Source: Microbacterium sp. Leaf151 (GTDB lineage: Bacteria > Actinomycetota > Actinomycetes > Actinomycetales > Microbacteriaceae). Taken from it: 64,000 bases of DNA. The notes under the pieces are model-generated. The model did not search any database, was not told the DNA's origin, and saw only the letters and a list, made by a program, of their open reading frames with translations. The position numbers and the translations under genes are program-made. The stretch is from assembly GCF_001424225.1 (NCBI RefSeq), contig NZ_LMOR01000003.1:251006-315005 (forward strand), written 5' to 3'. Positions 25,426 through 33,096 of this stretch are shown here, one piece after another; positions within the stretch are counted from its first letter, which is position 1; every line of letters begins with the position of its first letter.

Positions 25426-25902
25426 TCAGTCGTCGTCGGAGTCGCCGAGTCCCTGGGCGATCTTGCTGGAGGCCGCGGAATCGCGGCCGACACCGGGCTG
25501 GAACTTCGCGATCGGGTCGTCGGCGTCGACGTGGGGCTCGCCCCCGTCGCGCACCGGCGGGGAAGCCGGGGTGCGGTCGCGGTCGGCGGGATCGTCGTCC
25601 GCATCGGCGGCGTCCGCCTCGCCCTCGGTGTCCTCGGTGTGGCGCGAGGTGGAGCCGCCGTCGCCGTGATCCGTGCCGCGCTCGGTCAGACCGTCCGCTG
25701 CGCGCGTCCCCACGCCGGGGAGGTCGTTCTGGCTCGAGATGTTCTGCAGACGCGCTTCGTCGCCGGGGTCGATCCCGACGGCGCCGACGGCACCCGAGTC
25801 CGCGCCGGCGGCGCCCGCGGGCACGTCGGCGGTGAGGCCGTCCGATTCGGGGACGAGGTTCTCTTCGTCTGCTCCGGGCAGGCGGTCGGCGGGAGTGTTC
25901 AT
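25426..25902 (-). CDS. Acidic, probably disordered hypothetical protein
   Basis: The 158-residue protein is rich in Asp, Gly, Ala and Glu, with no predicted fold or membrane segment; the middle reads as charge-dense linker (GEADAADADDDPADRDR). The C-terminal block DPIAKFQPGVGRDSAASSKI looks more ordered and may be the conserved part. ATG 25902 follows GGAAGGACGACC. The promoter carries CAACCCC-N24-TAACGT, identical to dps. It resembles in character the acidic proteins at 19386 and 29568. No known family; a stress role is inferred from the promoter. Confidence 0.72.
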   Translation of the reverse strand: MNTPADRLPGADEENLVPESDGLTADVPAGAAGADSGAVGAVGIDPGDEARLQNISSQNDLPGVGTRAADGLTERGTDHGDGGSTSRHTEDTEGEADAADADDDPADRDRTPASPPVRDGGEPHVDADDPIAKFQPGVGRDSAASSKIAQGLGDSDDD

Positions 25903-25928
25903 GGTCGTCCTTCCGTGGGTGTGCCGCA

Positions 25929-25965
25929 ACGTTAGGCGCGGCGCCGGTGGGGCGGGCCGGGGTTG
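25929..25965 (-). promoter_or_regulatory. CAACCCC-N24-TAACGT promoter
   Basis: On the minus strand CAACCCC (25965-25959) is 24 bases upstream of TAACGT (25934-25929). Both elements and the spacing match the dps promoter exactly. Confidence 0.6.
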
Positions 25966-26053
25966 CGCTGGGTCGCACCGCGGCATCCGTTCCCGCGCGG
26001 CCCTGGTATCGGAGGGGCTGGATAGGCTCGACGAAGCATCGAAAGGAACCGCA

Positions 26054-27046
26054 ATGCAGCAGCGTCCCCTCTCCCGTACCGGCCGCGAGGTCTCGGCCAT
26101 CGGCCTCGGCACCTGGCAGCTCGGCCCCGACTGGGGCGGGGTGAGCGAAGACGACGCGCTCGCGGTGCTCGCGGCGGCGGCCGACGCGGGGGTGACGCTG
26201 TTCGACACCGCCGACGTCTACGGCGACGGGCGCTCCGAAGAGATCATCGGAAAGTTCCTGCGCAGCACGGATGCCGCGAACATCACCGTGGCGACCAAGA
26301 TGGGCCGGCGCGCCGAGCAGTCGCCCGAGCACTTCACGATCGAGAACTACCGCGGCTGGCTCGACCGCTCGCGGCGCCTGCTCGGCACCGACACGCTCGA
26401 CCTGGTGCAGCTGCACTGCCCGCCCTCCGCCGTCATCGACGACCACGCCACCTGGGAGGCGCTCGACCAGCTCGTGGCCGAGGGGGTCATCGCGGCGTAC
26501 GGTGCGTCGGTCGAGACGATGGACCAGGCTCTGTCGGCGCTTCGCCGGCCGAACCTGACGAATCTGCAGATCATCTTCAACCCGTTCCGCCTCAAGCCCC
26601 TCGACGAGGTGCTCCCGCTCGCGGTCGAGAAGAACGTCGCCGTCCTGGCCCGCGTCCCCTTGGCGAGCGGCCTGCTCTCCGGCAAATACACCGCTGACAC
26701 GACGTTCGACAAGGACGACCACCGCACCTACAACCGCAATGGCGAGGCCTTCGACAAGGGCGAGACGTTCTCGGGGGTGCCGTTCGACGAGGGCGTGGCC
26801 GCGGCCGACGAGCTGAAGGCGTCGCTACCCGAAGGTGTGACGCTGCCCGCCGCGACTCTGGCATGGATCGCGTCGCGAGAGGGGATCACCTCGGTCATCC
26901 CGGGCGCGCGCTCGGCGGCCCAGGCGGCGTCGAACGCCGCGGCCGCCGACCTTCTCGACGGCGACTTCGACCTGGCCGCGTTCGATGCGGTCGTGCGCGA
27001 GGTGTACGACCGGCGCCTGCGCGCGGAGATCCACCCGCAGTGGTGA
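26054..27046 (+). CDS. Aldo/keto reductase
   Basis: The 330-residue NAD(P)H-dependent oxidoreductase has a TIM-barrel fold. The catalytic tetrad is visible: Asp in FDTADVYGDG with Tyr four residues on, Lys in VATKMGRR, and His in VQLHCPPS. The C-terminal cofactor segment is TSVIPGARSAAQAASNAAA. It reduces small aldehydes or ketones; the physiological substrate is unknown. ATG 26054 follows GAAAGGAA by five bases. Transcription ends at the strong hairpin at 27061-27095. Confidence 0.92.
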   Translation: MQQRPLSRTGREVSAIGLGTWQLGPDWGGVSEDDALAVLAAAADAGVTLFDTADVYGDGRSEEIIGKFLRSTDAANITVATKMGRRAEQSPEHFTIENYRGWLDRSRRLLGTDTLDLVQLHCPPSAVIDDHATWEALDQLVAEGVIAAYGASVETMDQALSALRRPNLTNLQIIFNPFRLKPLDEVLPLAVEKNVAVLARVPLASGLLSGKYTADTTFDKDDHRTYNRNGEAFDKGETFSGVPFDEGVAAADELKASLPEGVTLPAATLAWIASREGITSVIPGARSAAQAASNAAAADLLDGDFDLAAFDAVVREVYDRRLRAEIHPQW

Positions 27047-27060
27047 TCCCCGCATGACAG

Positions 27061-27095
27061 AAGCCGGGCCCGTCCATTGTGGACGGGCCCGGCTT
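27061..27095. terminator. Perfect 16-bp bidirectional hairpin
   Basis: AAGCCGGGCCCGTCCA pairs perfectly with its complement around a TTG loop, 14 bases after the aldo/keto reductase stop and 16 bases beyond the SRPBCC stop on the other strand. It serves both convergent genes. Confidence 0.88.
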
Positions 27096-27111
27096 GCGTG
27101 GAGGGGTGACG

Positions 27112-27564
27112 TCAGCTGACGTCGCCGCGCCAGGCGCCGGACTCGGCACCGCGCGACTCGATGTACTCCTTGAAGTTGTCGAGGTCCTTCTTCACCGAGT
27201 GGTCGTCGGCGCCGAACACGGCGCCGAGCTTCTCGAGGAGGCCGGTGGGCTCCCAGTCGATCTGCACGGTGACACGCGTCTGGTCGTCGGACAGACGGTG
27301 GAAGGTCACGACACCGGCGTGGTTCTCGTCTCCACCGACGCTGTTCCACGCGACGCGCTCGTCGGGGTGCTGCTCGGTGATCTCGGCGTCGAACTCGCGC
27401 TCGGCTCCGCCGATCTTCACCTTCCAGTGCGTGAGGGTGTCGGTCTTCTGCGTGATCGACTCGACAAAGCTCATGAAGTGGGGGAACTCCTCGAACTGCG
27501 TCCACTGGTTGTACGCGACGCGCACGGGAACGTTGACGTCGATGGTTTCGATGACCTGTGCCAT
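27112..27564 (-). CDS. SRPBCC family (polyketide cyclase/dehydrase-like) protein
   Basis: The 150-residue START-like protein has the family opening IETIDVNVPVRVAYNQWTQF, EEFPHFMSFVESI, and a C-terminal long helix DDHSVKKDLDNFKEYIESRG. Such small SRPBCC proteins bind hydrophobic ligands; many actinobacterial copies are stress-linked and of unknown function. ATG 27564 follows GAAAGAGGA. The promoter shows CAACCCC-N24-AAGACT. The upstream intergenic space is filled by tandem repeats. Confidence 0.85.
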   Translation of the reverse strand: MAQVIETIDVNVPVRVAYNQWTQFEEFPHFMSFVESITQKTDTLTHWKVKIGGAEREFDAEITEQHPDERVAWNSVGGDENHAGVVTFHRLSDDQTRVTVQIDWEPTGLLEKLGAVFGADDHSVKKDLDNFKEYIESRGAESGAWRGDVS

Positions 27565-27600
27565 GGTGTCCTCTTTCGTATAGGTTCCGGGGCTGCCCCC

Positions 27601-27637
27601 AGTCTTCGCGCGGTGCGGCAGACGCCCCCCGGGGTTG
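27601..27637 (-). promoter_or_regulatory. CAACCCC-N24-AAGACT promoter
   Basis: On the minus strand CAACCCC (27637-27631) is 24 bases upstream of AAGACT (27606-27601), ahead of the SRPBCC gene. The -10 departs from TANNNT at the first base. Confidence 0.5.
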
Positions 27638-27677
27638 AGGGATCGGCGTTCGTGCCCTATACGCGCGCCGGCCCTGC

Positions 27678-27846
27678 GGGAGCGGCGGTGGGGCGCGCGC
27701 GGGAACGGCGGTGCGGCGCGCCCGAGGGAGCGGCGGTGCGGCGCCCCTGGCGGGAGCGGCGGTGCGCCACCCCCGCGGGTACGGCGGTGGGGCGCGCCCG
27801 AGGGAACGGCGGTGGGGCGCGCCCGGCGGGAGCGGCGGTGCCGCGG
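27678..27846. repeat. Minisatellite, about seven 25-bp units
   Basis: Units of 23-26 bases begin GGGARCGGCGGTGSGG and end in a GCGCCC-type tail; six are full and the last is partial. They lie between the SRPBCC promoter and an AT-richer palindromic element. Confidence 0.85.
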
Positions 27847-27855
27847 TGGTCACCC

Positions 27856-27922
27856 GCATAAACACGATCTGCGCGTGTAAACGCGATGTGCGCCTGTTTA
27901 TGGACGCGAATCGCGTTTATGC
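27856..27922. repeat. AT-richer 67-base element with terminal inverted repeats
   Basis: GCATAAAC (27856-27863) and GTTTATGC (27915-27922) are exact terminal inverted repeats. Inside are three related strings of the type AAACRCGATNTGCGC, two direct and one inverted. The element is far less GC-rich than its surroundings and has no coding potential. Confidence 0.6.
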
Positions 27923-27924
27923 AA

Positions 27925-28047
27925 GGCAGCGGCCGAGCACCGTCAGCGTGCGTGCGTCGCCCGGGCACCCCAGCGTGGCAGCGGCGGGGCACCGTCAGCG
28001 TGCGTGCGTCGCCCGGGCACCCCCCAGCGTGGCAGCGGCGGGGCACC
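27925..28047. repeat. Tandem duplication of a 52-54 bp unit
   Basis: Unit 1 (27925-27976) and unit 2 (27977-28030) are nearly identical, each starting GGCAGCGGC and ending CCCAGCGT. A third, partial unit ends near 28047. No gene is seen between 27565 and 28135. Confidence 0.85.
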
Positions 28048-28135
28048 CACAGGCGTCGCGTTGACGGCGTAGCCCTTGCGTGCACGCAGCGCGGCCCCTA
28101 CCGAGACCGCGGCGGCGGGGACGGGGGCATCCTGG

Positions 28136-29344
28136 TCAGGCGAGGCCGCGCAGGATCAGGTGCCAGTACACCCACGGCAGGATGCGGCGGTCGGCGATCC
28201 ACGACAGGCGGCGCTCACGGTACAGCGAACGCCAGAACGGGACCGTCGGTTGCAGCCGTCCCTCCCGGTCGAACTCCGCGAACACCACGGTGCCGCGTGA
28301 CACCGTGAAGGGCACGACGCTGTAGCCGTTGTACTTCGCTGAGGGCGTACCACCGTCGCGCACGGCTTTCATGTTCTTCACCAGCGCCTTCGCCTGCTGC
28401 CGGATGGCCCCACCCGAGCGTCGCGTGGCGACGGCGGCGGCATCCCCCACCGACCACACCTCGGGGTGGCGCACGTGCTGGAAGGTCTCGGGGTCGACGT
28501 CGACGAACCCGTGCCGATCGTCGGATGCCGCCAGACCGCTCCCCGCGATCCACTCCGGCGCCCGCTGCGGCGGGACCGCGTGCAGAACGTCGTACGACAG
28601 CGTCTCCTCCGCGTCACCATGACCGATCACGAGCGTGCCCGCTCCGGCATCCACCGAGCGGAGTTCGCGGCTGTAGCGCACCTCGATGCCGTACTCGTCG
28701 AGCTTTCGCTGCAGTTCCCGATCGATGGCGGGGATGCCGAAGGGCACGGGGTCGGGGCACACGAACACGACGCGGATGTCGTCGCGCACGCCGATCGATC
28801 GCCACCAGTCGCATGCCAGGTACATCGGCTTCTGTGCCGCGGCGCCGCAGGACGCCGGCTCCGGCGGCTGCGTGAACACGACGGTTCCCGCGCGCAGGTC
28901 GCGAAGCACCGGGGATGCCTTCGCGGCGAGGTCGTAGTCGTAGTTCGAGATACCGGTCGGTTCAGACATGGCCTCGGGGAGACCGGGTATTTGCTCCCAG
29001 GCCATGCGCATGCCGGCGCAGACCACCAGCTGGTCGTAATCGAGGTGCTCGCCCGAGACGAGGTGCACGCGCTGCGCGTCGGCATCCACGGTGAAGACCT
29101 CGTCGCGCACCCACCGAACCCCCGAAGGGATGACGTCGGCCTGACGACGGATAGCCTCGGAGGCGCGCGCGGCACCGCCGGCGATGTGGGACTGCAGGGG
29201 CGCGAACACGTGTTGCTCGCGCGGCTCGATCACGGTGATCTCTCCGACACGGGCGCGATGCAGGCGGCCGGCGACCGACAGCCCGGCGTTGCCGCCGCCG
29301 ATGATGACGATCTGTTCAGGCGCGGTGGGGCGGGAGTCGTTCAT
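28136..29344 (-). CDS. FAD/NAD(P)-dependent oxidoreductase, sulfide:quinone reductase-like
   Basis: The 402-residue flavoprotein has FAD motif VIIGGGNAGLSVAGRL (about 12-27) and the EVWSVGDAAAVATRR flavin-binding segment near 305-319. It contains PASCGAAAQKPMYLACDWW, a Cys-bearing segment placed as in type III sulfide:quinone oxidoreductases. The redox-active Cys pair of true SQR is not certain, so a role in sulfide or quinone chemistry is inferred, with NDH-2-like activity as the alternative. ATG 29344 follows GAGAGGATCCCCC. A longer in-frame extension to 29848 runs antisense to another gene and was rejected. Confidence 0.85.
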   Translation of the reverse strand: MNDSRPTAPEQIVIIGGGNAGLSVAGRLHRARVGEITVIEPREQHVFAPLQSHIAGGAARASEAIRRQADVIPSGVRWVRDEVFTVDADAQRVHLVSGEHLDYDQLVVCAGMRMAWEQIPGLPEAMSEPTGISNYDYDLAAKASPVLRDLRAGTVVFTQPPEPASCGAAAQKPMYLACDWWRSIGVRDDIRVVFVCPDPVPFGIPAIDRELQRKLDEYGIEVRYSRELRSVDAGAGTLVIGHGDAEETLSYDVLHAVPPQRAPEWIAGSGLAASDDRHGFVDVDPETFQHVRHPEVWSVGDAAAVATRRSGGAIRQQAKALVKNMKAVRDGGTPSAKYNGYSVVPFTVSRGTVVFAEFDREGRLQPTVPFWRSLYRERRLSWIADRRILPWVYWHLILRGLA

Positions 29345-29366
29345 GGGGGATCCTCTCGTCTCCCTC

Positions 29367-29403
29367 ACGCTCGTCTGCGGTGCCGCGCGGCGCCAGCGCC
29401 TTG
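29367..29403 (-). promoter_or_regulatory. TGTCAAGGCG-N24-GAGCGT promoter
   Basis: CAAGGCG (29403-29397 on the minus strand, preceded by TGT) is 24 bases upstream of GAGCGT (29372-29367), ahead of the flavoprotein gene. Confidence 0.45.
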
Positions 29404-29479
29404 ACAGCGACCTCGCCGCCGACTGTGGCGCGCGACCGGTGGGGTGGTCCGGGCATGACGGACCGCGCCCGGCGCGTGT

Positions 29480-29516
29480 CAAGGGGCGGGGGGGAGCCGG
29501 GCCCGGCGTGTGGGAT
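29480..29516 (+). promoter_or_regulatory. TGTCAAGGGG-N24-TGGGAT promoter
   Basis: CAAGGGG (29480-29486, preceded by TGT) is 24 bases upstream of TGGGAT (29511-29516), ahead of the 119-residue acidic protein. The box faces the divergent one at 29397-29403. Confidence 0.42.
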
Positions 29517-29567
29517 GAGAGCACCGCTGATCCTGGCGGCGACCCGCGTCCGACGGAAGGACCCCCT

Positions 29568-29927
29568 ATGAGCGACGCTTCGATCGACCCGACCACCGCC
29601 GAGACGACCCCCGCCGCCGACGCAGGGCTCGCGGGCGTACAGCCCCTGCGTGACGGAGACACGTCCATCGAGCCCGACCCCGCGCTCGACCCGGCGCAGG
29701 CCGAGTGGGACGCGACCACGGCCCTCGACGAGGGCGCCGACCCCGAGGACATCAACCCGGCCACCGCCACGGGTGCCGACCCGGCTGAGATCCCCGCCGA
29801 CGACAGCGACATCCCGCTGGATGACATCCACCCCCTCGACACCGGCACCGACTCCCAGGGTCAGGACCCGGGCGTCGTCGAGCTCGGCGAAGAGGGCCAG
29901 GGCGACCTCGCCCCCGAGGACCTCTGA
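29568..29927 (+). CDS. Acidic, low-complexity hypothetical protein
   Basis: The 119-residue protein is strongly acidic and disordered, rich in Asp, Ala, Thr, Pro and Glu (for example EEGQGDLAPEDL at the end). Segments such as LAGVQPLRDGDTSIEPDPAL and DDSDIPLDDIHPLDTGTDSQ suggest a short-motif protein rather than a fold. ATG 29568 follows GGAAGGACCCCCT. Its composition, size and promoter type match the acidic proteins at 19386 and 25426. No known function. Confidence 0.72.
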   Translation: MSDASIDPTTAETTPAADAGLAGVQPLRDGDTSIEPDPALDPAQAEWDATTALDEGADPEDINPATATGADPAEIPADDSDIPLDDIHPLDTGTDSQGQDPGVVELGEEGQGDLAPEDL

Positions 29928-30269
29928 GAGACCTCCGACGCCTCGGGGGTTCGCCGCGGCGGCTCCCGGGGCATCGCTTCGTATGCGCCCGTCCGGTGCA
30001 CAGGAGCGGTGTGTTCTAACGACACGTCGTGCAATGGTTCGCCGGAGCGGCGTGTCGCCCGCGGTCCCCGCGGTTGTGTACGTGTGGGCGGGGCGCGGCC
30101 CCGCCGGTGGCACGTGTGGGCGAAGCGCGGCCCCGCCGGTGGTACGTGCGGGCCTGGACGCGAGCGCCCCCTACAACCTGCGGCGGGGAGCGCCTCCGCG
30201 CGGACACCGCGGCGGGATGCCGGACCGGCTACCGCCCGCTCCTCCGCTCGCCCGCGGTAGCGTCATCGG
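29928..30269. other. 342-base gap with a 32-bp tandem repeat
   Basis: Two near-identical 32-base units (30079-30110, 30111-30142) and ten bases of a third start with YACGTGTGGGCG and end CCCCGCCGGTGG. The rest shows no gene or clear promoter; the prenyltransferase promoter should lie in the last 100 bases. Confidence 0.7.
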
Positions 30270-31127
30270 GTGACGGATGCCGAGGCGAAGCCGCCCCTCG
30301 CTCGCACGCCCCGCGGGCGCGCGGGTGTCCTCGGGGCGCTGTGGGCGTCGACGCACCCCGGCCCCACGCTCGTCGTCACGATCCTGTCGCTCGCGCTCGG
30401 CATCGCCGCCGGCGTCGCCCCCGGACGCCTTGTGCTGCTCGTGGCCGCGGTCTTCGCGGGTCAGGTGTCGGTGGGCCTCTCGAACGACGCCATCGACGCG
30501 GCGCGGGATGCCGCGGTCGGGCGCACCGACAAACCGATCGCCGGGGGAGCGGTCACCGCCGACCGGGCGCTGGCCGTCGGCGGGGGGGCGGTCGGCGTCG
30601 CGCTGCTGCTCTCGCTGCCGCTCGGGCCCGGATTCGTCGCCGCCCACGCGATCGCCCTGGCTTCGGCGTGGGCCTACAACGCGGGCCTGAAGTCGACGCC
30701 GTTCTCGATCGTGCCGTTCCTGCTGAGCTTCGGGCTGTTCCCGTCGTTCGCGACGCTGTCGTCATCGATGCCCGCGCTCGCGGCGCCGTGGGCGACGACC
30801 GCGGGCGCCGCGCTGGGGGCGGCCGTCCACCTGACCAACGTCGTGCGCGACCTCGATGACGACCGCCGCACCGGCGTCCGTGGCCTCCCGCACCGGCTCG
30901 GCGCTCGCACGTCGGTGCTGCTCGCCGCCGTGGGGATCGTCGTCGGCGCGGTGGCGGTGCTGCTCGGTGGGGGCTCGAGCCTCATCGGCATCCTGTTCTT
31001 CGGTGCTGTCGTGGCCGTGGCGCTGGCGACCGCCGTGCTGGTGATCGTGAAGCGTCCCGGTCGCGCCGTCTTCCAGCTCACGATGCTGGCCGCCCTGCTG
31101 CTGGCCGTTCAGCTCGTCGTCGTCTGA
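30270..31127 (+). CDS. UbiA family prenyltransferase
   Basis: The 285-residue integral membrane prenyltransferase has eight or nine helices. The two Asp-rich motifs that bind Mg and prenyl diphosphate are clear: NDAIDAARD (72-80) with GRTDKPIAGG after it, and RDLDDDRRTG (193-202). The family attaches isoprenoid chains to aromatic rings or quinones. It converges on the type III polyketide operon, with 129 bases between stops, so the aromatic acceptor may be the product of that operon; this link is inference from context. GTG 30270 lacks a strong ribosome site. Confidence 0.9.
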   Translation: MTDAEAKPPLARTPRGRAGVLGALWASTHPGPTLVVTILSLALGIAAGVAPGRLVLLVAAVFAGQVSVGLSNDAIDAARDAAVGRTDKPIAGGAVTADRALAVGGGAVGVALLLSLPLGPGFVAAHAIALASAWAYNAGLKSTPFSIVPFLLSFGLFPSFATLSSSMPALAAPWATTAGAALGAAVHLTNVVRDLDDDRRTGVRGLPHRLGARTSVLLAAVGIVVGAVAVLLGGGSSLIGILFFGAVVAVALATAVLVIVKRPGRAVFQLTMLAALLLAVQLVVV

Positions 31128-31256
31128 GCCGCCCTGGGCACGCCGCCGCGTGCGCAACCGCGGGCGGGGTCCCCGACACGCCGCTCCGGCGTCCCGGTCT
31201 CCGGCGTGTCGCCCTGATTGCCCTCCGTTGTGCACGAGGTGGCATCCCGAGTTCCG

Positions 31257-32384
31257 TCAGGTACCCCGCGCCGCCCGATCGAACCGCATCGCATACGCGC
31301 GCGTGAAGGCCGCGCCACCGGGTCCCCGGAGCAAAGACCGCAGCGTGCCCGATCGCAGTGCGTGCGCCATCGGCCCCGCCGCGCGCCCGAGCAGGGTGTT
31401 GAGGAACGCGAGCCGCGCCGCGTGCCGGGCCGACGCGAGGCGGTCGCGCTCCCACCGGGCGAGTCCGGTGTCGTCGCCCCGACGCACCCACGGTGTGAGC
31501 AGCGGCGACAGGGTGAGGGCGTCGAGCAGCCCGAGGTTCATCCCCTGCCCGCCGATCGGGCTGACCTCGTGTCCGGCGTCGCCCACGACGACGATGCGCC
31601 CTCGCCGCAGGGCCGGGGCGACGGCACGGCGCACGCCGAACGTGGAGGCCGCGGCGATGTCGACATCGACCCCGGTGCGGGCGGCCACCGCGTCGCGCAG
31701 GAAGGCGTCGGCATCCGTCACCTCGCGCGACCCTGCCCACGCCACCAGTCGTCGGCGACCGCCGGGCAGCGGGAACGACTCGACGACGCCTCCGCGCTCG
31801 AGGTGCACCCGCGCCACCGGACCCCCGGATGCCGTGACGTCGGCCATGACGTAGCGGTCGGGGTAGTGGTGCGTCCGGACGGCGCCCTCGCGGTAGACGA
31901 GCTCGCGCCCCGCCCACCCGGATGCCACGACCACGACCGCGGCCCGGATCTCGCTCCGGCCGTTCGGACCCGACACCTCGACACGCACGCCGCCGCCGTC
32001 ATGCCGCAGCGCATGGACCGCGGTTCCGCCCTGGACCGGCGGCGCCAGGCCGGTCAGCACGCGCATCGTGTCGCCCTGGGGCAGCGCGGCGACATAGGGA
32101 TGCCGAGCGCGCAGACTCTCGAACCGGATCTCGGCGAGCACCCGTCCGTCGGCGCGCGCCTCGCCGCGGTCGATCCGCACGGCCTCGGCCCGGATGCCGT
32201 CGGTCGCGCCGCACGCTTCGAGCAGCGTGAGGGCGGGGGAGTGGATGCCGATGGCGCGTGTTCCGCCGCCCACATCGACGCGACGTTCGACGACCTGGAC
32301 GTCGACTCCGCGGGAGCGGAGATCGGCTGACAGGGCGAGGCCTACGGGCCCCGCGCCGACGACGAGCACCTCAGGCATCGACAT
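31257..32384 (-). CDS. FAD-dependent hydroxylase (SrsC-like)
   Basis: The 375-residue aromatic-ring monooxygenase has the N-terminal FAD motif VLVVGAGPVGLALSADLRSR (about 6-25) and the GD motif VVVGDAGHEVSPIGGQGMNL near 275-294. These are the PF01494 hallmarks. In srsABC-type clusters this enzyme hydroxylates methylated alkylresorcinols to give quinones. Here it is the third gene of a polyketide synthase-methyltransferase-hydroxylase operon; its start overlaps the methyltransferase stop by 14 bases. Substrate assignment is inference. Confidence 0.88.
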   Translation of the reverse strand: MSMPEVLVVGAGPVGLALSADLRSRGVDVQVVERRVDVGGGTRAIGIHSPALTLLEACGATDGIRAEAVRIDRGEARADGRVLAEIRFESLRARHPYVAALPQGDTMRVLTGLAPPVQGGTAVHALRHDGGGVRVEVSGPNGRSEIRAAVVVVASGWAGRELVYREGAVRTHHYPDRYVMADVTASGGPVARVHLERGGVVESFPLPGGRRRLVAWAGSREVTDADAFLRDAVAARTGVDVDIAAASTFGVRRAVAPALRRGRIVVVGDAGHEVSPIGGQGMNLGLLDALTLSPLLTPWVRRGDDTGLARWERDRLASARHAARLAFLNTLLGRAAGPMAHALRSGTLRSLLRGPGGAAFTRAYAMRFDRAARGT

Positions 32385-33096
32385 CCGCTAATCCCCGTGC
32401 GACGGCGAGTACCCGGAACGGTGCGGGCGACTCCACCCTCCACGGGGGGCCGAGCGCAGCGGCCAGCTCGGGCGCGCGATAGCTCCGCCGGATGGAGCGC
32501 AGCCCGTCGACGCGCAGGAAGGTGCCGACCGAGAGAGGGGTGATACCCACGGCGTACAGGGCGTACGCCCGTCGCCCGCGCGCGATGTCGGCGTGCAGGA
32601 CCGAGCCGCGCGAGAGGGCGAGCGAGTCGTCGGCGAATGAGCGCAGCCCCCCGGCGTCGAGATGGTGAAGCACATGATTGCTCACGACGAGGTCGAACCG
32701 CTCACCCGCCGCCAACAGGTCGCGCGAGCCCGCGGCCACGAACCGTACGCCCGATCGCTGCCGTGCCCGGGCGGCCTCGTGCGCGCGGGGGTCGGGATCG
32801 GCGCCCACCCACTCGACGTCGAGACCGTCGCGCGCGGCCAGGGCGGCCAAGCGCACGACGACATCGCCTCCGCCCGAGCCGAGGTCGAGCACGCGGGCCG
32901 GGCGACCGAGCGCCCGCAGCTCGGGCGCCAGGCGCGTGCGATAGACCCGTCCCCACGCCGATACGAGACGGTTGACCACATCGAACCGGCGGTAGGTGGC
33001 GGCGAGGGCCTGCGGGTCGCAGTCGGGGTCGTCCATGAGCTCCACGAGCTCGGTGTCGCGCCGCGAGAGCCCCCGCGGACGGGCGGCGGGGTTCAC
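32371..33096 (-). CDS. Class I SAM-dependent methyltransferase (SrsB-like)
   Basis: The 241-residue protein has motif I VLDLGSGGGDVVVRLA (69-84) for S-adenosylmethionine, the acidic loop in EWVGADPDP, and SNHVLHHLDAGGLRSFADDS in the post-motif region. The start is GTG 33096, overlapping the TGA of the polyketide synthase gene by four bases (GTGA), so translation is coupled. In srs-type clusters the methyltransferase modifies the resorcinol ring or its hydroxyl. The acceptor is inferred from the operon. Confidence 0.88.
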   Translation of the reverse strand: MNPAARPRGLSRRDTELVELMDDPDCDPQALAATYRRFDVVNRLVSAWGRVYRTRLAPELRALGRPARVLDLGSGGGDVVVRLAALAARDGLDVEWVGADPDPRAHEAARARQRSGVRFVAAGSRDLLAAGERFDLVVSNHVLHHLDAGGLRSFADDSLALSRGSVLHADIARGRRAYALYAVGITPLSVGTFLRVDGLRSIRRSYRAPELAAALGPPWRVESPAPFRVLAVARGLADVDA

